64,000 nucleotides of DNA from NCBI GenBank assembly GCA_910587085.1, contig CAJUMC010000013.1, positions 3,616 to 67,615 of the forward strand. The letters run 5' to 3'. Under the pieces are notes generated by a model. That model made no database searches and was not told the DNA's origin. It was given only the letters and a program-made list of their open reading frames with translations. Positions 46,013 through 55,285 of this stretch are shown piece by piece. The stretch comes from an uncultured Lachnospiraceae bacterium. GTDB lineage: Bacteria > Bacillota > Clostridia > Lachnospirales > Lachnospiraceae. Positions within the stretch are counted from its first letter, which is position 1. Each line of letters opens with the position of its first letter. The position numbers were made by a program, and so were the translations under genes.

Positions 46013-47287
46013 TCACTTTTCAATTTGATGGATCACAGCGCGGATCGCCTCCGTAAACTGCGTATCCTCCGCGCGCTCAATATTGGAGGAAATCACTCCC
46101 TCCGGCAGCTCGACAATAATATCCGGCGTAATGCCGACGCCGTGGATATTGCGTCCGAGCGGGGTGTAATAATCAGCGATTGTCATCTTCACCGCCGAGC
46201 CGTCACTGAGCGGAATGATGGACTGAACGATCCCCTTTCCGAAACTCTGCGTACCGACAATCTCGGCAACGCCGTAATCCTGCATCGCTCCCGCAAAGAT
46301 CTCCGATGCGCTGGCGCTTCTCTCATTGATAATGACGGCCATCGGGATCTCAAACATATCGGCGTCCGAATTGTAATCCTCCTGCCGGCCGTGCTTATCC
46401 TTCATATAGACAATCAGTCCTTCCGGCAGGAACGGATCCAGCATATCAACCACGATATCGACATAGCCGCCCGGGTTGTCGCGAAGATCGAAAATCAGTC
46501 CCTCCGCGCCCCAGTCCTTCATTTCCTCCACTCTCGCAAGAAACTGATTTGCCGTAACCTCGTCAAACTCCATTACCGTAATCAGGCCCAGCTTATGTCC
46601 GTCCTCTTCAATTTTCTCCGCAGTTACGGTCTCCGCCTCGACAAAGGCCCTTTTCAGCTCAAAATCCAGATATTCCCCGTTCCGGTACATGGTAATGACA
46701 ACCTTGGTATTCTCCTCGCCCTTCATTTTCGACACAACAAGATTGATATCCTGGCCGGACACGTCTTCCCCGTCCACCTTATAGACAATATCTCCCGCCT
46801 GTATGCCGGCCTTATCCGCCGGAGAACCGGAAAACGGGCGGACAATGCTGATCAGCTTTGTGTTTACATCCTGCTGTACAAGGCAGCCGATCCCGCAGTA
46901 CATGCCGGAGGAGCTTTCCATCATTGCGTCGTACTCTTCCGGAGTATAATAGCAGGAGTAAGGATCATTGCAGGCATACAGCAGCGCCCGGTAGATGGCA
47001 GTCTGATAGTCCTCCTGCGTCACCCCGTAAAGGAAATAATTGTCAACCAGACGGATAATGGAATTTGCCTTATCGTCAATCAGCCCGGCTCCCGGATTCC
47101 GCAGATTTCCGGTTTCGCTGTCCGGCTCGTCATCCTTGCTGTCCCTGTTGTCCCTGTTGTCCTCAAGCCCCTGCAGAGTGTTGTCCTTCTGCGGCTCCAT
47201 CCTCCCCGAAAGTGCGTAGACACCTGTGAAAATCAGCGCGGTGCACACAATTCCGATAATCATACCGGCTACAAACTTATTTTTCAC
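46013..47287 (-). CDS. C-terminal processing peptidase (S41, CtpA family)
   Basis: The 424-aa protein has a signal-anchor helix (8-26), an acidic Asn/Asp/Arg linker (40-60), a PDZ domain (about 130-205) and an S41 protease domain with FDLRDNPGGY, the Ser in NERSASASEIFAG (S326 or S328) and Lys351 in SFGKGIVQ. It acts outside the membrane. GTG start at 47287 with AGGA before it. It follows the M23 gene in the ftsE-ftsX-M23 operon, so it may process cell-wall hydrolases or their activators. Confidence 0.92.
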   Translation of the reverse strand: MKNKFVAGMIIGIVCTALIFTGVYALSGRMEPQKDNTLQGLEDNRDNRDSKDDEPDSETGNLRNPGAGLIDDKANSIIRLVDNYFLYGVTQEDYQTAIYRALLYACNDPYSCYYTPEEYDAMMESSSGMYCGIGCLVQQDVNTKLISIVRPFSGSPADKAGIQAGDIVYKVDGEDVSGQDINLVVSKMKGEENTKVVITMYRNGEYLDFELKRAFVEAETVTAEKIEEDGHKLGLITVMEFDEVTANQFLARVEEMKDWGAEGLIFDLRDNPGGYVDIVVDMLDPFLPEGLIVYMKDKHGRQEDYNSDADMFEIPMAVIINERSASASEIFAGAMQDYGVAEIVGTQSFGKGIVQSIIPLSDGSAVKMTIADYYTPLGRNIHGVGITPDIIVELPEGVISSNIERAEDTQFTEAIRAVIHQIEK

Positions 47288-47333
47288 ACCATTCCTCGAT
47301 TCTGCTGCCCCTGCAGCGTTTCATCCTTAAATA

Positions 47334-48752
47334 CTAATTATAGCTCACATATTTCAGCGGGTCAACATGATTTCCGTTTTCCTTTACGGAAAAGTGGACA
47401 TGCGGGCCGGTGGAAATGCCGGTGGAGCCGACAAGCCCGATCACCGTTCCCTGCAGAACCTTATCGCCCTTCTTCACCAGCAGCTTGGAGCAATGCATGT
47501 AATAGGTCTCGATCCCGCCTCCGTGATCAATCGCCACATAATTTCCGCGGCTTGCATTGTAGCCGGCCTCGCTCACCGTGCCGGAGAGGGATGCTACAAT
47601 CCGCGCACCGTACACGCCGCCGATATCAAGTCCCCTGTGATAGGTGCTTGCCCCCGCGGTCGGCGCTTTGCGCCAGCCGAAATAGGAATAAATCCTGCCG
47701 TCCCCCGGCAGCGGCCAGATCATTTTATCCGGATCGGTTTCGTCTCTCTCCACAACACTGTCCGCCGCGGCAAGACGCTTCGCATCGCTCTCGTTTTCGG
47801 CGGCCTCCTTTGCTTCCTGCGCCGCCTTTGCCGCCTCTTCCGCCTTCCGTCTTCGCTCCTCCTCTTCCTTCTGCCGGCGCGCTTCCTCTTCCTTTCTCCT
47901 GCGTTCCTCTTCTTCAATCCTCCTGCGCTCTTCCTCCTTGATCTCCTCGATGGAGGCGTCCGCGCGGACAATCTGCTCGGCATATTCCGCAAAGGTATCC
48001 TCGTCCATCTCGATCTGCGCAAGGTAGATTTCGATTTCCGCGCTCTTATCTGCAGAAAGTTTCTGAAGCGTATCCATATTGAATTCCGCGGTCTCCTTCA
48101 GAATGCCCAGCTTCTCCAGCTCCGCTTCCAGCTGCTGCTTCTGCTGCCCGACCGCCAGCTTCGCTTCCGTGTAGGAGGCCAGCAGCTGCTTGTCATACTC
48201 GGTTATCTTTTTCTGGTATTCCACACGGTTCAGCAGCTCGGAAAGGCTGGACGCGCCCAAAAGCAGCTCCAGCACGCTGCCCTCTCCGTTCTCATACATA
48301 TACTGTATGCGGCGCTTCATCGCTTCATACTGAACCTCCTCCGTCTTTTCTGCCTCCGCGAGTGCAAGCCTCGTTTCCGCAAGTTCCGTCTCTGCCTCCC
48401 CGATCTCCACATCCAGCGCGGCAATTTCTTCGTTCAGATCAAGTATCTGCATATCCAGCTGCTCAATATACGCCAGGAGATCGGACTTTTTCTTCTCATT
48501 TTCCCGAATCTGATCCGCAAGCTCATTTTTCTTGCGCTCCAGCTCCTTTCGCCTCTCCTCTGCCTCCTGCAGCTTCTCCTCATAACTTTTCGCAAACAGC
48601 AGAGCATCCGCCGCCGCGCCGCCCGGCCGTTCCGGAAATATGGCCGCTTCCATGCGGATTCCTGCCGGCACGCGCGCAGCTGTCCCAAGAAACACAGCCG
48701 AGGTTACCGCAAACACCGCCGCCCGATATATGTTTTTTCGCTGCTTTTTCAT
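47334..48752 (-). CDS. M23 peptidase with long coiled-coil (EnvC/PcsB-like murein hydrolase)
   Basis: The 472-aa protein has an N-terminal signal segment, a coiled coil of Glu/Lys/Arg-rich heptads (about 55-330) and a C-terminal LytM domain with HRGLDIGG (His and Asp zinc ligands) and HVHFSV (the HxH motif). In streptococci and enterobacteria such proteins are activated by FtsEX, which is encoded just upstream. The ATG at 48752 is used because AAGGAGG lies close by. It is a putative septal peptidoglycan hydrolase. Confidence 0.9.
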   Translation of the reverse strand: MKKQRKNIYRAAVFAVTSAVFLGTAARVPAGIRMEAAIFPERPGGAAADALLFAKSYEEKLQEAEERRKELERKKNELADQIRENEKKKSDLLAYIEQLDMQILDLNEEIAALDVEIGEAETELAETRLALAEAEKTEEVQYEAMKRRIQYMYENGEGSVLELLLGASSLSELLNRVEYQKKITEYDKQLLASYTEAKLAVGQQKQQLEAELEKLGILKETAEFNMDTLQKLSADKSAEIEIYLAQIEMDEDTFAEYAEQIVRADASIEEIKEEERRRIEEEERRRKEEEARRQKEEEERRRKAEEAAKAAQEAKEAAENESDAKRLAAADSVVERDETDPDKMIWPLPGDGRIYSYFGWRKAPTAGASTYHRGLDIGGVYGARIVASLSGTVSEAGYNASRGNYVAIDHGGGIETYYMHCSKLLVKKGDKVLQGTVIGLVGSTGISTGPHVHFSVKENGNHVDPLKYVSYN

Positions 48753-48853
48753 CGCTTTCCTCCTTATTTTCATCCGGAATCTTTCCGTTCCCCTTGACCC
48801 TCACACAGCGCAGGATGTTCCCTCCGGCTATATGCTGCGTTTTATCGCATTTA

Positions 48854-49768
48854 CTATCGGAATTTTCTCAGTTGCCGCTTCAGAGTCAGCCATGTCCCCA
48901 GCAGGCCGATGCCGATGCCGATGCCGAAAGAAACCGGTATCAAGCCGGAAAACACCTGCTCCGTATTGAGAAACTGCATGCTTCCTCCGAATACGCCGGC
49001 AAATTTGCCTGAAATAAATATTACGATCCTGTGATAAAGGCCGTAAAGCAGCAGCAGAGGTATGGCCGCGCCGACGGTACCGAGCAGCGCCCCCTCAATA
49101 AAGAACGGCGCCTGTATAAAAAAGTCCGTGGCCCCGATCAGCTTCATAATCGAAATTTCCTGCTGGCGCACCGTAACGCCGGTCGAAATTGTCGTGCTGA
49201 TCAGAAAAACAGCGACCGCAGCCAGTATCGTGATAATCACCGTGGTAACAAACCGCATCACCCGGTTTACGCTGTTCAGCGTATCCGCCAGCCCCTTCAG
49301 ATCATTGACCAGGCGCACGCCCTCCAGCCCCTCTATATATCTCACAAGAACATCCTGCATCGAAACATCGCTGATATGTACTTCAAACGAGGCCGAGTTC
49401 TCCAGCGGATTGTCGTCCCCGAAGCTTGCAATCTGGGATTCGTCCAGGCTGGTTTCCTTGTACCGCTCCCAGGCCTCCTCGGCGGAAATGTATACGACAT
49501 ACGCCACTTCGGCGCGTTCCCCGATCAGTCTTTCAAGCTCCCTCACCCGCTCATCGTCAATCCCCTCGTCAAAAAACACGGTCACTCCCATATTGGTTTC
49601 CGCATTCTTAATGGCGTGCTGCAGATTTCCAAGCAGAAAATAGAAAATTCCGAAAAGAAACAGACAGGCCGTCATCGTACCGATGGATGCCAGAGAAAAG
49701 GTTCGGTTCCTCTTCAGATTTTTTCCTCCCTGTCTGACGCTATATATTATTGTACTGACTCTTGGCAT
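48854..49768 (-). CDS. ftsX: Cell-division ABC transporter permease FtsX
   Basis: FtsX (304 aa) has four membrane helices and a large extracellular domain between TM1 and TM2 (about 65-165) that contacts hydrolases. The N-terminal RNRTFSLASIGTMTACLFLF and TGVTVRQQEISIMKLIGATD are typical. I take the ATG at 49768; several in-frame starts exist. It overlaps ftsE by 29 bp. Confidence 0.92.
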   Translation of the reverse strand: MPRVSTIIYSVRQGGKNLKRNRTFSLASIGTMTACLFLFGIFYFLLGNLQHAIKNAETNMGVTVFFDEGIDDERVRELERLIGERAEVAYVVYISAEEAWERYKETSLDESQIASFGDDNPLENSASFEVHISDVSMQDVLVRYIEGLEGVRLVNDLKGLADTLNSVNRVMRFVTTVIITILAAVAVFLISTTISTGVTVRQQEISIMKLIGATDFFIQAPFFIEGALLGTVGAAIPLLLLYGLYHRIVIFISGKFAGVFGGSMQFLNTEQVFSGLIPVSFGIGIGIGLLGTWLTLKRQLRKFR

Positions 49769-50492
49769 AAGCATAACCACCCTTTTGATCACTGACAATG
49801 ATCCCGTTTTTTACCGTAATAACCCTCTTCTGCATCTCATCGACAATCTCCTTGTTATGAGTGACCACCACGACCGTCGTCCCCCGCCGGTTGATGTCGT
49901 CCAGCAGCGCCATGATCTCTCTTGAATTTTTCGGATCGAGATTCCCGGTCGGCTCGTCCGCCAGCAGAATCACCGGATTGTTTACAAGCGCCCTGGCAAG
50001 CGCCACCCTCTGTTGCTCCCCTCCGGACAGTTCTTTCGGAAGCGACCGGTATTTGTCCCCGAGCCCTACCATCGCCAGCATCCGAGGCGTCTGCCGGTTG
50101 ATCTCGCGCGAAGGCGCCTCTATAACGCGCTGTGCAAAGGCAACGTTTTCAAACACTGTCCGATCCGGCAGAAGGCGGAAATCCTGAAAAACAACGCCGA
50201 GCTTGCGCCGGAACCGGCTTACCTGCCAGCGCCTCAGGCGCGACAGCTGCTTCCCTGCCACAAAAATTTTGCCCGACGTCGGCTTGACCTCGCGCAGCAT
50301 CAGCTTGATCAGCGTTGATTTACCCGAACCGCTGTTGCCGACAATAAATACAAACTCGCCCTTGCGTATCTCCAGATTCACGTTTTTAAGTGCCGGTATC
50401 CCGCTCTGATATTCCTTCGAAACATTTTCAAACAAAATTACCGGCGCGTCAATTTCCTTAAGCTGGCTATCCAAATCGTATCTCTGACCCAC
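49740..50492 (-). CDS. ftsE: Cell-division ATP-binding protein FtsE
   Basis: FtsE (250 aa) is the ATPase that drives FtsX. Walker A GNSGSGKS, signature LSGGEQQRVALARAL, Walker B ILLADEPTGNLDP and the H-loop VVTHNKEI are complete. The N-terminus is about 20 residues longer than in many FtsE. A GTG at 50492 (GGGAG upstream) is the best start; the longer open frame is unlikely. It leads ftsE-ftsX-M23-ctpA. Confidence 0.92.
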   Translation of the reverse strand: MGQRYDLDSQLKEIDAPVILFENVSKEYQSGIPALKNVNLEIRKGEFVFIVGNSGSGKSTLIKLMLREVKPTSGKIFVAGKQLSRLRRWQVSRFRRKLGVVFQDFRLLPDRTVFENVAFAQRVIEAPSREINRQTPRMLAMVGLGDKYRSLPKELSGGEQQRVALARALVNNPVILLADEPTGNLDPKNSREIMALLDDINRRGTTVVVVTHNKEIVDEMQKRVITVKNGIIVSDQKGGYAYAKSQYNNI

Positions 50493-50749
50493 TGCTTTTT
50501 TCTCCCGTTCCAAACCTGTTTCTCTGTCCTGCCTTCCTTGATATTGCCTGTATGCTTTTTTCCTGCCCGCAGCATGCCTGTTCTTTTCCGCAGATTCCTG
50601 CCCGCTGCCGCAAATTTCCCGCACCCGTGCCTCCGGTTTTGCTCACTATAACCCGATAATATGGCAAAAATCGGGCAGCCTGCGCCGCAGAAAGCAAAAT
50701 GCCGGCAGCAAAGCAGGGTTCGCCCCGCCTCCGCTGTCAGCATTTCGGA

Positions 50750-51838
50750 TCAATATTCCTGATTCTCCATGTACTTCATATATTTCACCACCATCAGCGC
50801 GATCTTGAAGGTGATTGCGTCGTCAAAAACGCGGAGGTCGAGATTTGTGCTTTTCTGCAGCTTATCCAGCCGGTACACAAGCGTATTTCTATGGATGTAG
50901 AGCTGGCGGGAGGTCTCCGACACGTTCAGGCTGTTCTCAAAGAACTTGTTGATTGTCGTCAGCGTCTCCTCATCGAATTCATCCGGGGATTTCCCGTCAA
51001 AAATTTCGCGTATAAACATTTTGCAGAGCGGCATCGGCAGCTGGTAAATCAGACGGCCGATCCCGAGATTGCTGTAAGCCACGACATTGCGCCCGCTGTA
51101 AAAAATCTTGCCGACATCGAGCGCCATCTTCGCCTCCTTGTAGGAGCGGGATACATCTTTGATTTCATTGACAATCGTGCCGAACGCGACATGGGCCTTT
51201 GTCATTGCCTCCGTGTTCAGCATGTCAAGAATCACTTTGGCCGTTCTCGTCATATCGTCATAGGTTTCATTCGGCTTAAGTTCCTTGACGAGAATAATGT
51301 TTTTCTCGTCCACCGCTGTGATAAAATCCTTTGTTTTCCCGGAAAAAAGCCCCCGCACCGTCTCGAGCGCGTTGTTGTCCTTCTCGTTCTTCGTCTCGAT
51401 AATAAACACCACGCGGCGCACGTCGGTCTCGATATGCAGCTTTTTCGCGCGGTTGTAAATATCGACAAGGAGCAGATTGTCAAGCAGCAGATTTTTGATA
51501 AAATTGTCCTTATCGTAGCGTTCCTTGTACGCAATAAGAAGATTCTGAATCTGGAAGGCCGCCAGCTTTCCGATCATATAAACATCGTCGCTCTCCCCGC
51601 GCGCAAGAATCACATATTCCAGCTGATGCTCGTCAAACACCTTGAAGAACTGATAGCCCTGCAGCACCTGGCTGTCCGCCGGAGAATCCACAAACGCCAG
51701 CACCGCGTTCTCATACTCGTCCGCATTGCTGATGGTAGTGGCAAGCGCCTTGCCCTCCGTGTCCATCACGCAGATATCCACTCTCGTAATCGCCTTTAAT
51801 CCGTCAATCGTATTCTGAAGTATCTGATTTGAAATCAT
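50750..51838 (-). CDS. PucR/CdaR-type transcriptional regulator
   Basis: The 362-aa protein has a middle GGDEF-like PucR region and a C-terminal HTH (VSETSRQLYIHRNTLVYRLD, with FDDAITFKIALMVVKYM) of the PucR/CdaR type. The N-terminal segment (GLKAITRVDICVMDTEGKAL) looks like a sensor domain of sugar-diacid type. The start ATG at 51838 has only a weak site. The gene precedes ftsE on the same strand and could regulate itself or neighbours. The ligand is unknown. Confidence 0.78.
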   Translation of the reverse strand: MISNQILQNTIDGLKAITRVDICVMDTEGKALATTISNADEYENAVLAFVDSPADSQVLQGYQFFKVFDEHQLEYVILARGESDDVYMIGKLAAFQIQNLLIAYKERYDKDNFIKNLLLDNLLLVDIYNRAKKLHIETDVRRVVFIIETKNEKDNNALETVRGLFSGKTKDFITAVDEKNIILVKELKPNETYDDMTRTAKVILDMLNTEAMTKAHVAFGTIVNEIKDVSRSYKEAKMALDVGKIFYSGRNVVAYSNLGIGRLIYQLPMPLCKMFIREIFDGKSPDEFDEETLTTINKFFENSLNVSETSRQLYIHRNTLVYRLDKLQKSTNLDLRVFDDAITFKIALMVVKYMKYMENQEY

Positions 51839-51944
51839 GCCTGTCGTACCACACCTTTCATGAATGGAATGAGCCTTCCGATTCGCCCTTCTGCCGGTAA
51901 ATATGTCTGCCCCGAAGCCTTTCCGCAATCGTTGAAGTGGCTTT

Positions 51945-51973
51945 ATTTTATCATCAATTTCGTAAAAAGTAAA
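51945..51973 (-). promoter_or_regulatory. Promoter of the PucR-type regulator
   Basis: TTTACT (51968-51973) and TAAAAT (51945-51950) are 17 bp apart on the minus strand, 107 bp before the start codon. Confidence 0.55.
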
Positions 51974-52372
51974 CAGACTTCACAGAATATTTAAGCATTT
52001 CTTCGTGTATAAATCCAAAAACCATGCCAAAGCAATTTGTTCAGCCTTTAAACTAAAAAGACCGTCAATCTGCTGTGTCGGATAAACGGTTATGGATGAC
52101 AGTATTTGGTTTTAGCCCCGCCGGAAAAGTGCAGCGCAAAGCAGATCTTTCCAGCGAGGGCACAGGGAATTGCACAAAATCTTTGTAAATAAGCTCCGGG
52201 AATGATATTATCGGCGCATCGCGCAGCTCCCATTTTTTCAAGCCAGGGCAGAGTGATAAAAAGGATAAAAATCCTCAAAAACAGAACTGTCACGCTCCGT
52301 CGGCTCAAAATGTTAATTTGTCCGATCGTATCACCCCATAACGGTCAGCTCCTCCGGAGGGCAGCTGCACCA
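51974..52372. other. Intergenic region before the hydrolase gene end
   Basis: About 400 bp between the regulator and the hydrolase contains no frame with coding character. A CAGCT/AGCTG stem with CCTCC/GGAGG inside (about 52350-52371) follows the hydrolase stop but has no T-run. Confidence 0.4.
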
Positions 52373-53302
52373 TTATTCAGTCATATTGATTTTCTGATCC
52401 TGATAAAGCGGATTGCTAAGTAATTCCGGGTTTTCACCGATAAAGGCTTTTGCTGCTTCCCCATCGCCCTGAAGCTGCCACATAAACCATGCCATAACAT
52501 AACCATCCTCCGAATACTGTGTCTTTCCGTGGTCAGTATTTCTGCGCCTCAGCATCACTTTATCGGCCGGTATATCGTTATAAATTGCCGTCAGCCCTTC
52601 CTCCGTTACTACCCAGTCATCTCCTCCGCCTTCACCGGATATAAGCATCGTTGGTACATTTATCAGTGCGGCATTATAAGGCCACTCCAATGCTTCTGCC
52701 AGTTCCTTATTTGTTGGAGACAGGGCGACAGCAGTTTTGTATGTATTCTTATGCTTCGTATTTGTTATTGCGTTGATAACGCCAACACCTCCTTGGGAGT
52801 GACCGATGATTCCAATATTATCAAAATCAACTTTCTGATAGAAAATATTTTCTTTGTCGTTAATGACCGGATTCTCATTCAGCCTCTGCAAATGAACAAT
52901 GCACATTTCAGCTCCGAAAGCGTTCCATGAGCAGGTTTCTTCTGTTGCAATAACAATAAAGCCCCATGACGCATAATGCTCATATATAGGTTTCGACTTA
53001 GATGCTTTCCAGCCTGTTCCGTTGCAGACAACAATAACAGGATAAACTTTATCTTCTGTTTTAAGCCCTTTTGGATAATATATTTCATATTTTTCAAATA
53101 CCTGTACGGCAGTTTCTTCATAATATGAAACCTCATATACACCATCCCCAAGATATTTCGCTTCGATGTCACCGCCCGTTTCTATTTTTTTGGTGTAATC
53201 TTTTGCAATCGCAGACTTATTTGATAAGTACATAAGCAGGATCACAACCAAAATAACTATACAAATAATTATGATTCCAATGATCTTTAACGCTTTTCTC
53301 AT
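52373..53302 (-). CDS. Membrane-anchored alpha/beta hydrolase
   Basis: The 309-aa protein has an N-terminal membrane helix (about 5-27) and an extracytoplasmic hydrolase fold. The nucleophile elbow is GHSQGG (Ser about 160), with an oxyanion-type NGTGW and a candidate His in NTDHGK. It resembles acetyl-xylan-esterase/dienelactone-hydrolase types. AGGGG lies before the ATG at 53302. Immediately upstream is the remnant of a second copy. It is AT-rich and diverges from tetR. Confidence 0.85.
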   Translation of the reverse strand: MRKALKIIGIIIICIVILVVILLMYLSNKSAIAKDYTKKIETGGDIEAKYLGDGVYEVSYYEETAVQVFEKYEIYYPKGLKTEDKVYPVIVVCNGTGWKASKSKPIYEHYASWGFIVIATEETCSWNAFGAEMCIVHLQRLNENPVINDKENIFYQKVDFDNIGIIGHSQGGVGVINAITNTKHKNTYKTAVALSPTNKELAEALEWPYNAALINVPTMLISGEGGGDDWVVTEEGLTAIYNDIPADKVMLRRRNTDHGKTQYSEDGYVMAWFMWQLQGDGEAAKAFIGENPELLSNPLYQDQKINMTE

Positions 53303-53324
53303 ATTATACCCCTCCAATATTGAT

Positions 53325-53520
53325 CTACTGATTTTGATAAAACTCATTTTCAGGCAATCCCGGATTTTTTCGGATAAAAGTTATTGCTGTTTTCTCATCC
53401 CCCCTGAAGCAGCCGCATAAACCAAGCCGTTACATAGCCATCTGCTTTATACATTGCATCGTCGTGTGCCATGCCAATCTTCTTGCCATAATTCCCGGAG
53501 AATTAATTTTATTGTACACA
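53325..53520 (-). pseudogene. Decayed duplicate of the hydrolase 3' end
   Basis: On the minus strand the frame gives MAHDDAMYKADGYVTAWFMR, then after a G6 tract DEKTAITFIRKNPGLPENEF, closely like the hydrolase C-terminus (EDGYVMAWFMWQLQGDGEAA). A shift by one base at CAGGGGGG joins the two parts. Only the last 55-65 codons remain, ending in TAG at 53325. It is a tandem duplication now eroded and fused to the leader of the intact gene. Confidence 0.8.
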
Positions 53521-53540
53521 GCATTCACAGCCTCCAGTCT

Positions 53541-53568
53541 CCAGCATCCAGCATCCAGCATCCAGCAT
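53541..53568. repeat. CCAGCAT heptanucleotide repeat, four copies
   Basis: Four perfect tandem copies of CCAGCAT (28 bp) lie where the duplicated hydrolase remnant ends. It is a simple-sequence tract that could mark the junction of the deletion. Confidence 0.85.
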
Positions 53569-53665
53569 CCCTAAAACAATAGCAACAAGAAAAAATTATC
53601 AATAAGATAATCAACTGTTTATGTATAGGTGTCATTTTCTTTTTCATTCGTTCTGCTGTTTTCTA

Positions 53666-53741
53666 TTGACTTTTTATTTTCACCGTGCTATGATAGCGTT
53701 GAAACAATCGTATTGACAATATAATTGTATCATCGTATTTT
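53666..53741 (+). promoter_or_regulatory. Two overlapping promoters and palindromes before tetR
   Basis: Promoter 1 has TTGACT (53666) and TATGAT (53689-53694), 17-bp spacer. Promoter 2 has TTGACA (53713-53718) and TATTTT (53736-53741), 17-bp spacer. Between them lie CAAT-CGT-ATTG (53705-53715) and ACAAT-ATA-ATTGT (53716-53728), consecutive palindromes that suit a TetR operator. The binding protein is inferred to be the adjacent TetR. Confidence 0.6.
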
Positions 53742-53765
53742 CTTTGTGTCAACAGGAGGTGAAAA

Positions 53766-54299
53766 ATGAGACAAACCTCGAAAAATGTATCACCGTTCAG
53801 CAATGAAGTGAGAAATGCTTATGTTATAGAGCATATTACTGACGCGCTTCTGAAACTGCTGCGGGACAAGCCTGTCGGGGACATATCCATCAGTGAATTA
53901 TGCGATCTTGCCGGAATCGGCAGAGCTTCCTTTTATCGGAATTTTGAAAGTAAAGAGGATATTCTCCGAAGATATATTAATAAAATATTCAAGGAATGGA
54001 CAAACGAGGCAGACAAAAAAGAAAACAGACCGTTAAGCGAATTGCTCGGCTTACTGTTTGCGCACTTTGAAAAGCATAGGGATTTTTACCGCCTGCTAAA
54101 TGAAAGAAAGCTTATCTATCTTTTGAAAGATGTTATCATCGGGCTTTGCGGACCGAAGCCGGAGCAGGATAAGGTGGAAGCATATGCGAGAGCCTATGTT
54201 GCCTATGCACTGTACGGATGGATCGAAGTGTGGTTTGAAAGAGGAATGCAGGAAACAGCAGAAGAGATAGCGGGGATGTTCAGCGAAAGAGGACTATAA
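53766..54299 (+). CDS. TetR-family transcriptional regulator
   Basis: The 177-aa protein has an N-terminal HTH (KPVGDISISELCDLAGIGRA, SFYRNFESKEDILRRYI) and a helical ligand domain. AGGAGGTG lies before the ATG. It is divergent from the hydrolase gene and its duplicate, with palindromes between, so it probably controls the hydrolase and itself. The inducer is unknown. Confidence 0.9.
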   Translation: MRQTSKNVSPFSNEVRNAYVIEHITDALLKLLRDKPVGDISISELCDLAGIGRASFYRNFESKEDILRRYINKIFKEWTNEADKKENRPLSELLGLLFAHFEKHRDFYRLLNERKLIYLLKDVIIGLCGPKPEQDKVEAYARAYVAYALYGWIEVWFERGMQETAEEIAGMFSERGL

Positions 54300-54305
54300 T
54301 GCGGA

Positions 54306-54337
54306 TTGCAGCAGTTAATGCTGCAAAATATTTTTTG
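54306..54337 (+). terminator. Terminator after tetR
   Basis: TTGCAGCA and TGCTGCAA form an 8-bp stem with a 5-nt loop, followed by AATATTTTTT. A second stem CAGCCGCC/GGCGGCTG lies at 54347-54369. Confidence 0.75.
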
Positions 54338-54450
54338 TATATGTATCAGCCGCCTGTTTAGGGCGGCTGCTTCTTAATACCATGGCACACCATGATCGGG
54401 TATCTCACACAGGTCTTGATGATTAATATCTGTTAAGCATCTTTACGTTC

Positions 54451-54939
54451 TCATTCCTGCCAGCCCTTCATCCACGGGATACCGTCCCACAGCTTCCCCG
54501 TGCGGATAAAATACTCAATGGCGGTCATCACGGCGTCTTTATCCGCCGTAGTGTACTTTCGAAAAATGATGGACTGGCCATCCGAACATTCAATATCCGT
54601 TTCTTCTTCAGAGTCCAGATACTCCGGGTCATAAGTAGAAAACCATGCTGCCTGCTCACCCACCATGCCGCTGTTGTCTCTCAAATACTGCAAAGCAAAC
54701 AACCCGTCACCGCTCTCCAGCTCCATAATATCCTCTTCCAAATCCGGGTTATTGGTAAGGTAGATATCCCCCCACAGACCGTCCCTGAGATTTTTCAGAA
54801 TTTGCTGATAATTGTCCGGGGTAATCTCCTTAGGATCATCCGGCCAGCAGACATAGTACTTCACGGAAATCCCTTCCGGCATCGCGGCCGGAGTCTCATT
54901 CTTTGGTATAAATTCTATGTACTCTTTCAAATTGCTCAT
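54451..54939 (-). CDS. Imm1-like immunity protein (orphan)
   Basis: The 162-aa protein starts MSNLKEYIEFIPKNETPAAM. The end, AVMTAIEYFIRTGKLWDG followed by IPWMKGW, fits the Imm1 pattern of a helix, a TG turn and a Trp-containing end; the middle repeats a strand-rich VGEQAAWFSTYDPEYL. AGGAGG precedes the ATG. No toxin gene lies beside it. The family is my guess from the C-terminal pattern and should be tested. Confidence 0.5.
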   Translation of the reverse strand: MSNLKEYIEFIPKNETPAAMPEGISVKYYVCWPDDPKEITPDNYQQILKNLRDGLWGDIYLTNNPDLEEDIMELESGDGLFALQYLRDNSGMVGEQAAWFSTYDPEYLDSEEETDIECSDGQSIIFRKYTTADKDAVMTAIEYFIRTGKLWDGIPWMKGWQE

Positions 54940-55285
54940 TTCTAACCTCCTGTCACTCTCGGTTTTATCGTTGACTTTATTATAGCACTTCATTTCCAAA
55001 AAAGATATTAATTTTTTCACTTTATAATAAAAAACCGGCTCATTCAATGTATGGAGAAGGATACATCTATAAAAGGATTCTCGATACTCCGCATTCGTCG
55101 GTATTACTAGCAAAAGTTTATTTCCAGGTTATATATAAAACGTATTTTCCTACCGAAAGCAATCCTCATTTTATGTCCGTTCCGGATATTCAGCCTGTTT
55201 CTGTTCCTGGAAAACGGCAGTGCTGTTTGCGAGATGTTAGAGTTTTTCTCTGGCGCCTTATTCTTTTATCTTTTTCGATATACTA
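54940..55285. other. Intergenic region before padR
   Basis: About 345 bp separate the Imm1-like gene and the PadR control region. A plus-strand frame of about 80 codons (55047-55289) has no ribosome-binding site, so I do not call it. Otherwise the region is AT-rich and featureless. Confidence 0.4.

Noticed and set aside
52090..52308. Minus-strand 72-codon frame in the gap before the hydrolase gene end
   Set aside because: No ribosome-binding site, no similarity, unlikely composition.
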